Shown here: piece after piece, positions 26,867 through 35,311 of the stretch
Layout: the number at the start of each line of letters is the position of its first letter
Position numbering within the stretch: the first letter of the stretch is position 1
Source: Isosphaera sp.
GTDB lineage: Bacteria; Planctomycetota; Planctomycetia; Gemmatales; Gemmataceae
Direction of reading: 5' to 3'
DNA: 64,000 bases
NCBI GenBank assembly: GCA_013822345.1
Contig: PNKH01000006.1
Span: 1-64,000, forward strand
Notes under the pieces: model-generated
What the model was told of the DNA's origin: nothing
The model's input: only the letters and a program-made list of their open reading frames with translations
The model's database searches: none
Position numbers and translations under genes: made by a program

Positions 26867-28480
26867 TTACGGCGGGCCGGAACCCCCGTCCACCGGGACA
26901 CCCGGGCCGGGCTCGCGGTTCGGGTCGGCGGCCACGGACGCGCGCCGCGTGTCCTCGTCCAGGTGCCGCGCCCCGAGCACCCACAACAGCCCGCCGGCCG
27001 GGATCGCCAGCGACACCACCAGGAAGGCCGTCCCCAGGTCCGAGAACCCCTCGATCAGCCCGATCAGCGGGGGCGAGATCACGTCTCCGAGCAGGTGGAT
27101 GATCAGGATGTTCACCGCGAACGCCGTCGCCCGGATCTCCGACCGGGTGACGTTCGCGATGATCGTGTTCGCCGGCCCGGTGTTGAAGAACAGCAGGAAC
27201 ACCGCCGCGAACAGCGGCACCCACGCCAGCGGGAACGGGACGAACAGCATCGCGACGAAGAACGGCCAGGCCAGGAGCGTCGACCACCCGGCGGCGTGGA
27301 AGTACGCCCCACGGACGCCCCGGTCGCGCAGCTTATCGCCGGCGATCCCGCCGAGCAGCGTCGCCCCCAGCCCGGACAGCACCACGATCATCCCGAACCG
27401 GAAGTTCACCCCCCCGAGGCTGACCGAGTCGGCCGCGGTCGCCGCCGCGTACAGCCGCTCCCCGTACTGCCGCAGGTGGTCGGCCCCGAGCCGCTCCAGA
27501 AGCTCCGCCTTGAACCCCGCGAACGTCTTCCCCCCGGTGCCGGCCATCGGCGCCACCTTCGCCGTCACCTCGGGCGGGACGAGCAGTTCGTCCCTCGTGT
27601 TCTTCTCGGTGCGGAGCTTCTCCAGCGTGGCGTCGGTCACCTCGAACCGGGCCTCGCGCTGGAAGATGTACCGCGGGGTCCAGGCCGCCACCCCGCCGAG
27701 CATGAACGTGGTGCAGGTCATCCCGGCGCAGCACAGCACGAACGACCGGACCGTCCGCAGCTCGCGGACCACCGCCAGGTAGCCGGGGCCGGCCGGGGCC
27801 GCCGGCGGGGTGCCGACCGGCTCGGGGGCGGCCGGCACCACCGGGGCGGCGTGCGGCCGCGGCGGCTCCCGCATGAAGAAGCACAGCGTGGCCGGGATCA
27901 GCCCGACCAGCGTGACCAGGAACGCCCACCGCCACCCGAAGTGCTCGGCCACCTGCCCGCCGATCACGAACCCGAGGGCGCTACCGACCGGGATGGCGAG
28001 GTAGAAGTACGACATCACCCGGCCGCGGACCTTCTCCGGGTACATGTCGGAGAGCATCGACGGGGCGACCGGGCCGTAGGCTGCTTCACCGATCCCGACC
28101 AAACAGCGGGTCAGGAGCAGGACGGCGAACCCGGTCGCCAGCCCGCTCCCGCCGCTCGCCAGGCTCCAGATCGTCACCCCGACGCCGACTACGGCCCACC
28201 GCCGGGTGCGGTCCCCGAACCACCCGAACACCGGCGACAGGATCGTGTACGAGACCAGGAACGCGCTGGTGAGCAACCCGAGCTTGAACCCGAGGAGCGG
28301 GTCGGTGGGGTCGAACAGGTCGGCGTCCACCTCCAGCAGCGGGAGGACGGCCGACAGGACCTGCCGGTCGATGTAGTTGAACAGGTTGATGACCAGCAGC
28401 AGGGCGAGGGCGGACCGCGCCCCCGGCACCGCCCGGTCCGGCCCGGCCCCCGCCCCCGCCCCTGCCGCCCCGATCGGCAT
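26867..28480 (-). CDS. MFS transporter, spinster-like
   Basis: The 537-residue protein has twelve predicted helices and the MFS loop motifs GWFGDRTRRW (after helix 2) and LVGIGEAAYGPVAPSMLSD. The MFS signature NYIDRQVLSAVLP lies near the N-terminus. Spinster-type members carry lipids or sugar-like solutes; the substrate here is unknown. A long soluble insertion (about 245-365) between the two halves is unusual. The ATG at 28480 is used because the longer frame upstream reads antisense into the next gene. Confidence 0.85.
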   Translation of the reverse strand: MPIGAAGAGAGAGPDRAVPGARSALALLLVINLFNYIDRQVLSAVLPLLEVDADLFDPTDPLLGFKLGLLTSAFLVSYTILSPVFGWFGDRTRRWAVVGVGVTIWSLASGGSGLATGFAVLLLTRCLVGIGEAAYGPVAPSMLSDMYPEKVRGRVMSYFYLAIPVGSALGFVIGGQVAEHFGWRWAFLVTLVGLIPATLCFFMREPPRPHAAPVVPAAPEPVGTPPAAPAGPGYLAVVRELRTVRSFVLCCAGMTCTTFMLGGVAAWTPRYIFQREARFEVTDATLEKLRTEKNTRDELLVPPEVTAKVAPMAGTGGKTFAGFKAELLERLGADHLRQYGERLYAAATAADSVSLGGVNFRFGMIVVLSGLGATLLGGIAGDKLRDRGVRGAYFHAAGWSTLLAWPFFVAMLFVPFPLAWVPLFAAVFLLFFNTGPANTIIANVTRSEIRATAFAVNILIIHLLGDVISPPLIGLIEGFSDLGTAFLVVSLAIPAGGLLWVLGARHLDEDTRRASVAADPNREPGPGVPVDGGSGPP

Positions 28481-28648
28481 GACCCGCCCTCCCCGCCCGA
28501 CTAACCGGTTGATCGGCCGGTACGGTACGGTAAAATCGGGTCCGCGTCGATAAAGAACTCGTCCGGGATGCCGAAGAACCCCCAGACGGGCGCCGCCGCC
28601 CGCCGAACCGGGTCGCATCCCAGTCCCACCGCCGCGAGGGGAGACGCC

Positions 28649-29080
28649 ATGTCGATCGACGAGATCAAGAAGCGGTTCGTGTCGGAGATCAAGCTGCGGG
28701 CGTACGACGACAAGTACATCGACAAGGGGGAGGAGCGGGAGATCCTCCAGATCGCGATCCAGCTCGGGGTCGGGATCGACAGCGCCCGCGGGGCGCTGGC
28801 CCAGGTGTGCGACGACCACGGGTACGTGCTCGAGAGCCAGGTGCTGAAGCAGGCCAAGGACCAGATCGACGCGGCCGCCGGGAACGACGGGCGGATCGAC
28901 GAGAAGGAGTTCCAGATGATCTTCTCGACCGTCCGCCGGGCGGTGTCGGGGAAGAAGAACGACCGGGAGGTGAAGAAGATGATCGTCCAACTGATGGAGG
29001 AGAGCGGGAACAACAAGGTCAAGACCGGGTGGTTCAGCGACTGGTACAGCACCCTGAAGAAGGACCTCGGGATGGCGTGA
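28649..29080 (+). CDS. Small helical protein of unknown function (TerB-like pattern)
   Basis: The ATG follows GAGGGGAGACGCC. The 143-residue protein is mostly charged helices: EEREILQIAIQLGVGIDSAR, DDHGYVLESQVLKQA and DGRIDEKEFQMIF. The last has an EF-hand-like D-x-D-x-R-I pattern. The overall helix pattern is reminiscent of TerB-like proteins, but no motif proves it. No signal peptide is present, so it is likely cytoplasmic. It is divergent from the MFS gene with 168 bases between. Confidence 0.7.
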   Translation: MSIDEIKKRFVSEIKLRAYDDKYIDKGEEREILQIAIQLGVGIDSARGALAQVCDDHGYVLESQVLKQAKDQIDAAAGNDGRIDEKEFQMIFSTVRRAVSGKKNDREVKKMIVQLMEESGNNKVKTGWFSDWYSTLKKDLGMA

Positions 29081-29105
29081 GTGCCGGGGCGTCCGTCCCG
29101 TTCTG

Positions 29106-29284
29106 CACCCCGAAGGGGTGGGACATCGTAGCCCGGGGCAACGCCCCGGGTCGGTGGTGCCGGAGGTCTTGCAGCCTGAAGGGCTGCGACACCGCCTTGT
29201 CCCAGCCCTTCAGGCTGGGAGGTGGCCGGCCCCCGCCGACCCAGGGCTTCGCCCCGGGCTATGTTGTCCCACCCCTTCGGGGTG
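29106..29284. repeat. Nested compound palindrome (gene-free 29081-29380)
   Basis: Outer arms CACCCCGAAGGGGTGGGACA with TAGCCCGGGG are answered by CCCCGGGCTA and GTCCCACCCCTTCGGGGTG. Inner arms GCAGCCTGAAGGGCTG and CAGCCCTTCAGGCTG are present. No open frame is credible here. Confidence 0.85.
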
Positions 29285-29380
29285 AAGAGCTGCCGCCCGT
29301 TGACACCCCCGGTGCGGCCGCGTAACCTATCCCTTTCCGAATCTTCGGAGCGACCCGCACGACCAGACGGCGAGGGCCCC

Positions 29381-29635
29381 GTGGCAGAGACGATGCGGCG
29401 GAAGAAGCTGGGCAAGACGCGGCAGAACCGGTGCCGGTTCTGCTCGAAGGAGGGGTGCCCCCGCCCGGCGTTCGTGGACTACAAGGACGTGACCAACCTG
29501 AAGAAGCTGATCACCAGCCAGGGGAAGCTGTTCAGCCGGAAGCGGAGCGGCCTGTGCGCGACGTTCCAGCGGGCGGCGAGCGACGCGGTCAAGCGGGCCC
29601 GGTTCATGGGCCTGCTCCCGTACGTCGGCGAGTGA
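29381..29635 (+). CDS. rpsR: 30S ribosomal protein S18
   Basis: The 84-residue product (GTG at 29381; an in-frame ATG at 29393 would give 80) carries the S18 core FVDYKDVTNLKKLIT and the conserved KRARFMGLLPYV end. Four cysteines, CRFC, C-P and SGLC, mark the metal-binding form of S18. The gene stands alone rather than beside rpsF and ssb. Its last 32 bases overlap the end of the convergent membrane-protein gene. Confidence 0.93.
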   Translation: MAETMRRKKLGKTRQNRCRFCSKEGCPRPAFVDYKDVTNLKKLITSQGKLFSRKRSGLCATFQRAASDAVKRARFMGLLPYVGE

Positions 29636-30152
29636 CGGCCCACCCCGCCAGGCACCCGAGCGCGGCGGCGTACCACACCCGCCGCCCGGCCGGCCCGAAC
29701 ACGACGGTCGCGTTCAGCACGACGAACGCCAGGAACCCGTGGACCGCCCACCCGACCCACCGCGGCCGGCGGGCGCGGCCCGCCGGGTCCGCCCACCACC
29801 AGACCACATCGACCGCCCAGACCGCCGCGAACAGGTAGTTCACGGCGATCCCTTCTCCGTAACCCCCGACCTCCCGGACGTGCTCGACGGCCGCCGCGTG
29901 CGACCACCCGTGCCCGACGCCGAAGGCGATCGCGATGTGTGCGAGGAGGGTGAGGAACCCGAGCGTCCACGCGAGCCGGGCGAAGCGGGTTGCGGCGGGC
30001 ATCCCGGCCCACGCGAGGAGCATCCACCCGACGGTCGCGGCGGCGCTGCCGGCGACGGCGGGGTGTCGCAGGTCCGGGCCGGGGTCGCGGACGACGGCCG
30101 CCAGGCACGCCGCGAGTACTGCGGCCCACACGGCGATGAAGAAGGCGGCCAC
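29604..30152 (-). CDS. Membrane protein of unknown function, four to five helices
   Basis: The GTG at 30152 overlaps the TAG of the upstream small gene. The 182-residue protein shows hydrophobic helices AFFIAVWAAVLAACLAAVV, LTLLAHIAIAFGVGHGWSHA, VNYLFAAVWAVDVVWWW and WVGWAVHGFLAFVVLNATVV. A histidine/glycine cluster follows the second helix. No family is recognised. The stop lies inside the antisense end of rpsR, which is unusual. Confidence 0.75.
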   Translation of the reverse strand: MAAFFIAVWAAVLAACLAAVVRDPGPDLRHPAVAGSAAATVGWMLLAWAGMPAATRFARLAWTLGFLTLLAHIAIAFGVGHGWSHAAAVEHVREVGGYGEGIAVNYLFAAVWAVDVVWWWADPAGRARRPRWVGWAVHGFLAFVVLNATVVFGPAGRRVWYAAALGCLAGWAVTRRRTGAGP

Positions 30153-30286
30153 TACTCGTAGATCCCGTCGCTGGTCAGGGCCTCGGGCGGCGGGGACACC
30201 CCGCAATCGGTGGCCACCCCGAGCAGCCGACGCTCCCACTCGTCCCGAGGAACGATCGGCGGTTCTGGCTCGCGCATGGGTTCCAT
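30152..30286 (-). CDS. Very small protein of unknown function
   Basis: The 44-residue frame starts at ATG 30286 after a strong TGAGGAG site. Sequence is Pro- and Glu-rich (EPMREPEPPIVPRDEW), then a short helix. The TAG overlaps the start of the membrane-protein gene, suggesting translational coupling. Too short to assign. Confidence 0.55.
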   Translation of the reverse strand: MEPMREPEPPIVPRDEWERRLLGVATDCGVSPPPEALTSDGIYE

Positions 30287-30306
30287 TTCCGGACTCCTCA
30301 CAACCG

Positions 30307-30573
30307 TTACGACTTCCACTCGATCCAGGACTCTACCACCTCGCCGGACCGCACGATTGCCAGGCCCCACGTCATCGCGAAGGCACGGTCGCCGTACTCG
30401 AACTCCCACAGCTCGTCGCCGGGCCGCATCTTGGCGGCGACCTCGGCTTCCCGCTCCTCGAACCGCTTCCGGAACCGCTCAAGGATCTGACCGTTCTCGT
30501 CGGCGAGCCACTGGGCGGTGAACTCCCGGTACGTCGTCCGCCGCTTCAGCTTGTCTTTCGGGACGATCAACAC
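30307..30573 (-). CDS. Small soluble protein of unknown function
   Basis: GTG at 30573 follows GGGAGG by four bases. The 88-residue product is helical with a charged central helix (RFRKRFEEREAEVAA) and a beta-strand end (DELWEFEYGDRAFAM, GLAIVRSGEVVESW). The end resembles small single-domain proteins, but no family is recognised. It lies 20 bases upstream of the 44-residue gene on the same strand, so they may be co-transcribed. Confidence 0.6.
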   Translation of the reverse strand: MLIVPKDKLKRRTTYREFTAQWLADENGQILERFRKRFEEREAEVAAKMRPGDELWEFEYGDRAFAMTWGLAIVRSGEVVESWIEWKS

Positions 30574-30675
30574 AAACCCTCCCGCGACCCGCCCCCGACA
30601 CGATAACCGATCCCGCACCCGCTTCAATCGGACGCTACACTATCCCGGCCCCACCCGCCACCCCGAGGCCACCGC

Positions 30676-32118
30676 ATGCCCCGGCGCACCAAGATCGTCG
30701 CCACCCTCGGGCCGGCGACCGACACCCCCGACCGCATGGAAGCCGTCCTCCGCGCCGGGGTCGACGTCGCCCGGGTCAACTTCTCCCACGGGTCGGCCGA
30801 CGACCACCTCGCCCGGGTCAAGCGGTTCCGCGACGCCGCCGCCCGGGTCGGCAAGCCGGCCGCCGTCCTCGCCGACCTCCCCGGCCCGAAGCTCCGCGTC
30901 CTCCTCTCCGCGCCCCGCGACCTCGCCCCCGGCGACACCGTTACCTTCTCGCTGTCCGCCGAACCGGGCCACGCCGGCGACCTCACCCTCACCGAGCCCG
31001 AAGTCCTCGCCGACGTCCGCATCCGCCAGCGGATGCTCCTCGACGACGGCCGGCTGCAACTCGAAGCCACCGCCATCGACGCCGGCCGGCTCACCGCCCG
31101 GGTCCTCGTCGGCGGGACGCTGAAGCCGAACAAGGGGCTCAACCTCCCCGACACCCCGCTCACCATCCCGGCCGTCACCCCCCGCGACCGCGAGGCGCTG
31201 GCGGTCGCCGCCCGGGCCGGGGTCGACTGGGTCGCCGCGTCGTTCGTCCGCGGGCCGGAGGCGGCCGGCGAGGTGCGGGCCGCGTGCGCCGCAGTCGGCC
31301 TGGCCGTGCCGGTCCTCGCCAAGATCGAGCGGCCGGAGGCGGTCGGGCGGGCGGCCGCGATCGTCGCCGCGTTCGACGCCGTCATGGTGGCCCGCGGCGA
31401 CCTCGGGGTCGAGCTGCCGCTGGAGCGGGTGCCGACGGTGCAGAAGATGCTGATCGCCGAGGCCCGGGCGGCCGGCAAGCCGGTCGTCACCGCCACCGAC
31501 ATGCTCGACTCGATGCGCGAGAACCCGCGGCCGACCCGGGCCGAGGCGAGCGACGTGGCCAACGCGATCTTCGACGGGACGGACGCGGTGATGCTGTCCG
31601 GGGAGACGGCGGTCGGCAAGTACCCGGTCGAGGCGGTCGGGTGCATGCACCGGATCGCGGTCGAGACCGAGTCCCACCTGCGCGACTCCGGGACCCGGGC
31701 GGCCGCCGGCGGGTACGCCGGGCTCGACGGCGGGATCGACGGCGCCCTGTCCCTGGCCGCGTGCGGCCTGGCCGACGAGGTCGGGGCGGCCGCCATCGTC
31801 ACCCCGACCATCTCCGGCCGGACCGCCCGGCTGGTCGCCCGGCACCGGCCGTGGGCCCGGGTCGTGGCGGTCGCGCCGGCGGACGCGGTGGTGCGCGGGC
31901 TGGCGCTCGTCTGGGGCGTCGCGGCGGTGCGGCTGGCGCCGGCGGCGGCGGGCGCCGACCGGGTCGCGGCCGCGGTCACCGATGCGTTCCGGGCCGGGGC
32001 GGTGGCCGAGGGCGAGCGGGTGGTGGTGCTCGCCGGGCACCCGATCGAGGGCGGCCCGCTGTTCCCGACCCTGCGGGTCGTGCGGGTCGGCCCGGGCGGC
32101 GCCCCCGGCGAGCCGTGA
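30676..32118 (+). CDS. pyk: Pyruvate kinase
   Basis: The 480-residue enzyme has the N-terminal KIVATLGPA, the phosphate/K-binding NFSHGSAD, LADLPGPKLR, the active-site MVARGDLGVELP near residue 240, and the LSGETAVGKYP motif. The B domain is present (residues about 70-170). The C-terminal effector domain is complete and ends with the Rossmann-like VVVLAGHPIEGG. It converts phosphoenolpyruvate and ADP to pyruvate and ATP in glycolysis. Upstream is divergent from the small-gene cluster. Confidence 0.96.
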   Translation: MPRRTKIVATLGPATDTPDRMEAVLRAGVDVARVNFSHGSADDHLARVKRFRDAAARVGKPAAVLADLPGPKLRVLLSAPRDLAPGDTVTFSLSAEPGHAGDLTLTEPEVLADVRIRQRMLLDDGRLQLEATAIDAGRLTARVLVGGTLKPNKGLNLPDTPLTIPAVTPRDREALAVAARAGVDWVAASFVRGPEAAGEVRAACAAVGLAVPVLAKIERPEAVGRAAAIVAAFDAVMVARGDLGVELPLERVPTVQKMLIAEARAAGKPVVTATDMLDSMRENPRPTRAEASDVANAIFDGTDAVMLSGETAVGKYPVEAVGCMHRIAVETESHLRDSGTRAAAGGYAGLDGGIDGALSLAACGLADEVGAAAIVTPTISGRTARLVARHRPWARVVAVAPADAVVRGLALVWGVAAVRLAPAAAGADRVAAAVTDAFRAGAVAEGERVVVLAGHPIEGGPLFPTLRVVRVGPGGAPGEP

Positions 32119-32130
32119 CCTCTTGGTCCG

Positions 32131-32189
32131 GTGGGGCAGGCATTCCTGCCTGCCGGGTTTGCAGTGGCAGGCAGGAATGCCTGCCCCAC
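32131..32189. repeat. Palindrome after pyk
   Basis: Perfect 24-base arms (GTGGGGCAGGCATTCCTGCC and complement) close a small loop 13 bases after the pyk stop. The position fits a terminator for pyk. Confidence 0.85.
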
Positions 32190-32353
32190 TGAGCCGGCGC
32201 AAGTCGGCCCGTCGCAGGCGTCGCGCCCGTTCTCGGGGTGCTGACACCGGGGTGTCACCCCCGCCCCGCCCGCCGCCGCGCAATTCGTCGGCCCGCCCGT
32301 CCCCGCCGGCCGATCCTCCGACAACTCGCTCGCCACACCCCGAGGAAGGACCC

Positions 32354-35110
32354 ATGACCCGTCCCGCCCGCCCGCGGCTGTGCGCCGAGTCGCTCGAGGC
32401 GCGGGACGTGCCGTCGGCGGTCGCCGAATCGTTCGACACGACGGCCCCCGGGGCGGCGCCGGTCGGGTGGCAGGCGTGGGCCGGCGGCGCCCCGGGCGGG
32501 TTCGCGGCCGCCCCCGCCCGCGCCCTCAGCCCGGGGAACGGGTTCGCCGCGTCCGGCGGGTCGACCACCGCCGCCCGCGCCTGGTCCGCCGTCGACCAAC
32601 CCGCCGACGTGACCGCCGCCGCCGCCGTCTACCTCGACTCCCTCATCCCGGCCCGGGTGTTCGTCCGCGGCACCGGCCTCGACGGCACCTCGCCGAGCTA
32701 CCTCGCCGCGAGCATCACCCGCGGGGCGACGGTGCAGGTCGTGCGGGTGGTGAACGGGGCCGAGACCGTCCTCGGGTCGGTCACGTCGGCCCAGTACGTC
32801 AGCAACCGGTGGGTGCGGGTGCGGGTGACGGCCGACGGCGACCGGGTGCGGGCGGCCGTCTCCCGGGTCGACACCAACCAGTGGCTGACCCCGGACGGGA
32901 CGTGGTCCGACGTGCCGGACGTGGCGGTCGACGTGCGGGACGGGACGATCCGCGGGGCCGGGAAGGCCGGGCTCGCCCGCCCGGCCGGGTACGCCGGGGC
33001 GGTCGCGTTCGACGACTTCGAGGCCCGCCCGGCCGGGGCCGGCACCGCCCCGGCGGTGACCGTCGCCCCGCTCGCCGGCGGGACCACCCTGACCGGCGAG
33101 GTCACCTTCCGGGCGACCGCCACCGGCAACCCGGTTCGCGTCGAGTTCCGCCTCGACGGCGTCCTCCGGTCCGTGTCCGCGGCCGCCCCGGCGGCGTGGG
33201 CGGTCGACACCGCCACCCTGACGAACGGGCCGCACACCCTCACCGTCCGGGCGTTCGACGCGGCCGGGAACGTCGGGACGGGCGAGTACCGGTTCACCAC
33301 CGCGAACGCCGGGGCCGGCCCGATCCCGGCCCCCGACATCCCCCGCCGCTACCCGCACATCCGCATCGCCCAGCTCGCCTACAGCGGCAACCCGTTCGGG
33401 GCGTTCGAGCAGAACCTCCTCCGCACGTCCGTCGACCTGGTCGTCCCGAACCCGCGCTACCTCGGCACCATCCAGGCCGCGTCGCCGAACACCCCGCAGC
33501 TGATCTACAGCAACGTCTCGAACCTGTACGGCGGGCTCCTCACCGACTGGCTCGCCCACGCCGACCGGACCGGGGTGTCGCGGGAGTCGGCGTTCTACCA
33601 CGTCACCCGGGCGACCGCGTTCACCGGCGCCAGCTCCGAGTCGCAGCCGGTGAACTGGTTCTGGCGCGTCCACCAGGCATCACCCGCCGGTACGACGACG
33701 GACGTGACGGCGGCGGCCCGCGGCGGGCGGACGACGAACGTGAACTTCGGCGCGACCGGCACGACCACCGCCGTCGGCTACACCGACCGGTTCCGCGAGC
33801 TGAACGTCAGCCTGGTCCGCGGCGCCGCGGCGGGGTGGTCCGGCACCTGGGAGTACGTCACCGCGACCGACGCCGCCGGGAATCCGACCGCGTGGCGGAC
33901 GCTCTCCCTGCTCCGCGACGGGACGATGGGGCTGCGGCAGTCCGGCCAGGCAGTTTTTGACCCGCCTACCGACTGGGTGACGGCGTCGGTCGCCGGCGGC
34001 CCGCGGCTCTTCACCGTCCGGTTCCGGGTGACGGCCGGGACGGCCGCGCAGGGCCCGGAGCTGCGGACGCTCTTCGGCCGGGACTACGTCGGGGCGAGCG
34101 GGGCCGCGGCCGGCACCATCCCGGCGTTCGACGCGGCCGCCGACCGGGACGGCGACGGCTACCTGAACGACGCCGAGTACGCCGGCCGGCGGGCCGGGAT
34201 GGACGCGCGGTTCGTCTACGAGTCGCGGCTGTTCTACCCCTTCTACGGGCAGATGCGGTTCGTCACCAACCCGTCCGGCACCGCCGTCCGCCGGTGGGCG
34301 GCCGAGTACCACAACCGTCTGCTCGACGCCCAGCCGCTGGCCGACGGCCTGTTCCTCGACAACGCCCACGGCCGGCTGCCGTTCCCCGGCGTGTCGGTGC
34401 TCGAGCCGACGGCCGGGTACGCGGCCGACTCCGGGGCGCTGGTCGCGGCGCTGAGCCGCGGGATCGGCAGCCGGTGGGTGCTGGCGAACACGGCCGGCGG
34501 CGGGACCACGACCGGGAACGCGGTCGCGGCCGGGGCCGGCGGGGCGTTCGAGGAGTTCGCCGTCCGCCCGCTGCAGGCGAACTGGGCCGAGGTCGGGGAC
34601 CTGGCGAACCTCGTCGCCGGCCGGCTCGCGTCCGGCACCCGGTACCTGGTGCTCGACAGCTCACCGGCCGGCGGGTCGCCGACCGACCCGCGGACCCAGG
34701 TCTCCGCCCTCGCCTACTACTACCTCCTGGCCGACCCGGACCGCACCTTCCTGATGTTCTTCGGCGGGTCGAACCCGTCGTCGTCGTGGACCGAACACTG
34801 GTCGCCGGCGGCGGCGGTGGACGTCGGCCGGCCGACCGGGGCGATGACCGTGTTCGCCACCGGCACCGACCCGGCGAACTCCGCGCTGACGTACCGGGTG
34901 CTGGCCCGGGAGTACGGGAACGCCCGGGTGCTGTACAAGCCGCTGTCGTACGCCACCGGCCGGCCGGAGGGGACGACGGCGGGCAACACGGCGACGACGC
35001 ACGCCCTCGGCGGGTCGTACCGGGCGGTGAACGCGAACGGCACCCTCGGCCCGGTGGTCACCGCGGTGACCCTGCGGAACGGCGAGGGGGCGGTGTTGGT
35101 GCGGGCGTAG
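32354..35110 (+). CDS. Large secreted protein with Ig-like domain and glycosidase-like region
   Basis: ATG at 32354 follows GAGGAAGGA. The 918-residue product begins RPRLCAESLEARDVPS, close to the LEPRxxLS-type N-terminus of planctomycete surface proteins. Residues about 30-225 form a jelly-roll-like domain. An Ig-like beta domain follows at about 230-320 (VEFRLDGVLRS, TLTNGPHTLTVRAFDAAGN). The C-terminal half contains a possible TIM-barrel glycosidase fold with DGLFLDNAHGRLP and an EF-hand-like DRDGDGYLNDAE. The glycosidase idea is inference; the DGLFLDN pattern resembles sugar hydrolases with a catalytic aspartate. Secreted or surface-bound. Confidence 0.65.
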   Translation: MTRPARPRLCAESLEARDVPSAVAESFDTTAPGAAPVGWQAWAGGAPGGFAAAPARALSPGNGFAASGGSTTAARAWSAVDQPADVTAAAAVYLDSLIPARVFVRGTGLDGTSPSYLAASITRGATVQVVRVVNGAETVLGSVTSAQYVSNRWVRVRVTADGDRVRAAVSRVDTNQWLTPDGTWSDVPDVAVDVRDGTIRGAGKAGLARPAGYAGAVAFDDFEARPAGAGTAPAVTVAPLAGGTTLTGEVTFRATATGNPVRVEFRLDGVLRSVSAAAPAAWAVDTATLTNGPHTLTVRAFDAAGNVGTGEYRFTTANAGAGPIPAPDIPRRYPHIRIAQLAYSGNPFGAFEQNLLRTSVDLVVPNPRYLGTIQAASPNTPQLIYSNVSNLYGGLLTDWLAHADRTGVSRESAFYHVTRATAFTGASSESQPVNWFWRVHQASPAGTTTDVTAAARGGRTTNVNFGATGTTTAVGYTDRFRELNVSLVRGAAAGWSGTWEYVTATDAAGNPTAWRTLSLLRDGTMGLRQSGQAVFDPPTDWVTASVAGGPRLFTVRFRVTAGTAAQGPELRTLFGRDYVGASGAAAGTIPAFDAAADRDGDGYLNDAEYAGRRAGMDARFVYESRLFYPFYGQMRFVTNPSGTAVRRWAAEYHNRLLDAQPLADGLFLDNAHGRLPFPGVSVLEPTAGYAADSGALVAALSRGIGSRWVLANTAGGGTTTGNAVAAGAGGAFEEFAVRPLQANWAEVGDLANLVAGRLASGTRYLVLDSSPAGGSPTDPRTQVSALAYYYLLADPDRTFLMFFGGSNPSSSWTEHWSPAAAVDVGRPTGAMTVFATGTDPANSALTYRVLAREYGNARVLYKPLSYATGRPEGTTAGNTATTHALGGSYRAVNANGTLGPVVTAVTLRNGEGAVLVRA

Positions 35111-35167
35111 GGGGGGGCGCGGCGCCGGGGCTTGTCTCGGTACGCCCGCCGGGGGTTGCGCTGCGCT

Positions 35168-35249
35168 CCACCCCCGGCTACCGTCGGCCGCCGCTCCGCG
35201 GCTCCGGTGCTGGAGTCCCGGAGGGACGGCGGAGGGTAGCCGGGGGTGG
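35168..35249. repeat. Palindrome after the large secreted gene
   Basis: Arms CCACCCCCGGCTACC and GGTAGCCGGGGGTGG enclose a GC-rich middle with smaller dyads. It sits in the gap between convergent genes, so it may end both transcripts. Confidence 0.75.
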
Positions 35250-35311
35250 AGGCACCGCCCGCCCCGGGCGGGGCCGGAACCCCTGGCGGCCGACGGCGGA
35301 GGGCCACCGCA

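Noticed and set aside
28481-28990. Longer N-terminus for the spinster-like MFS gene
   Set aside because: The extra region is antisense to the helical small protein and reads as low-complexity shadow.
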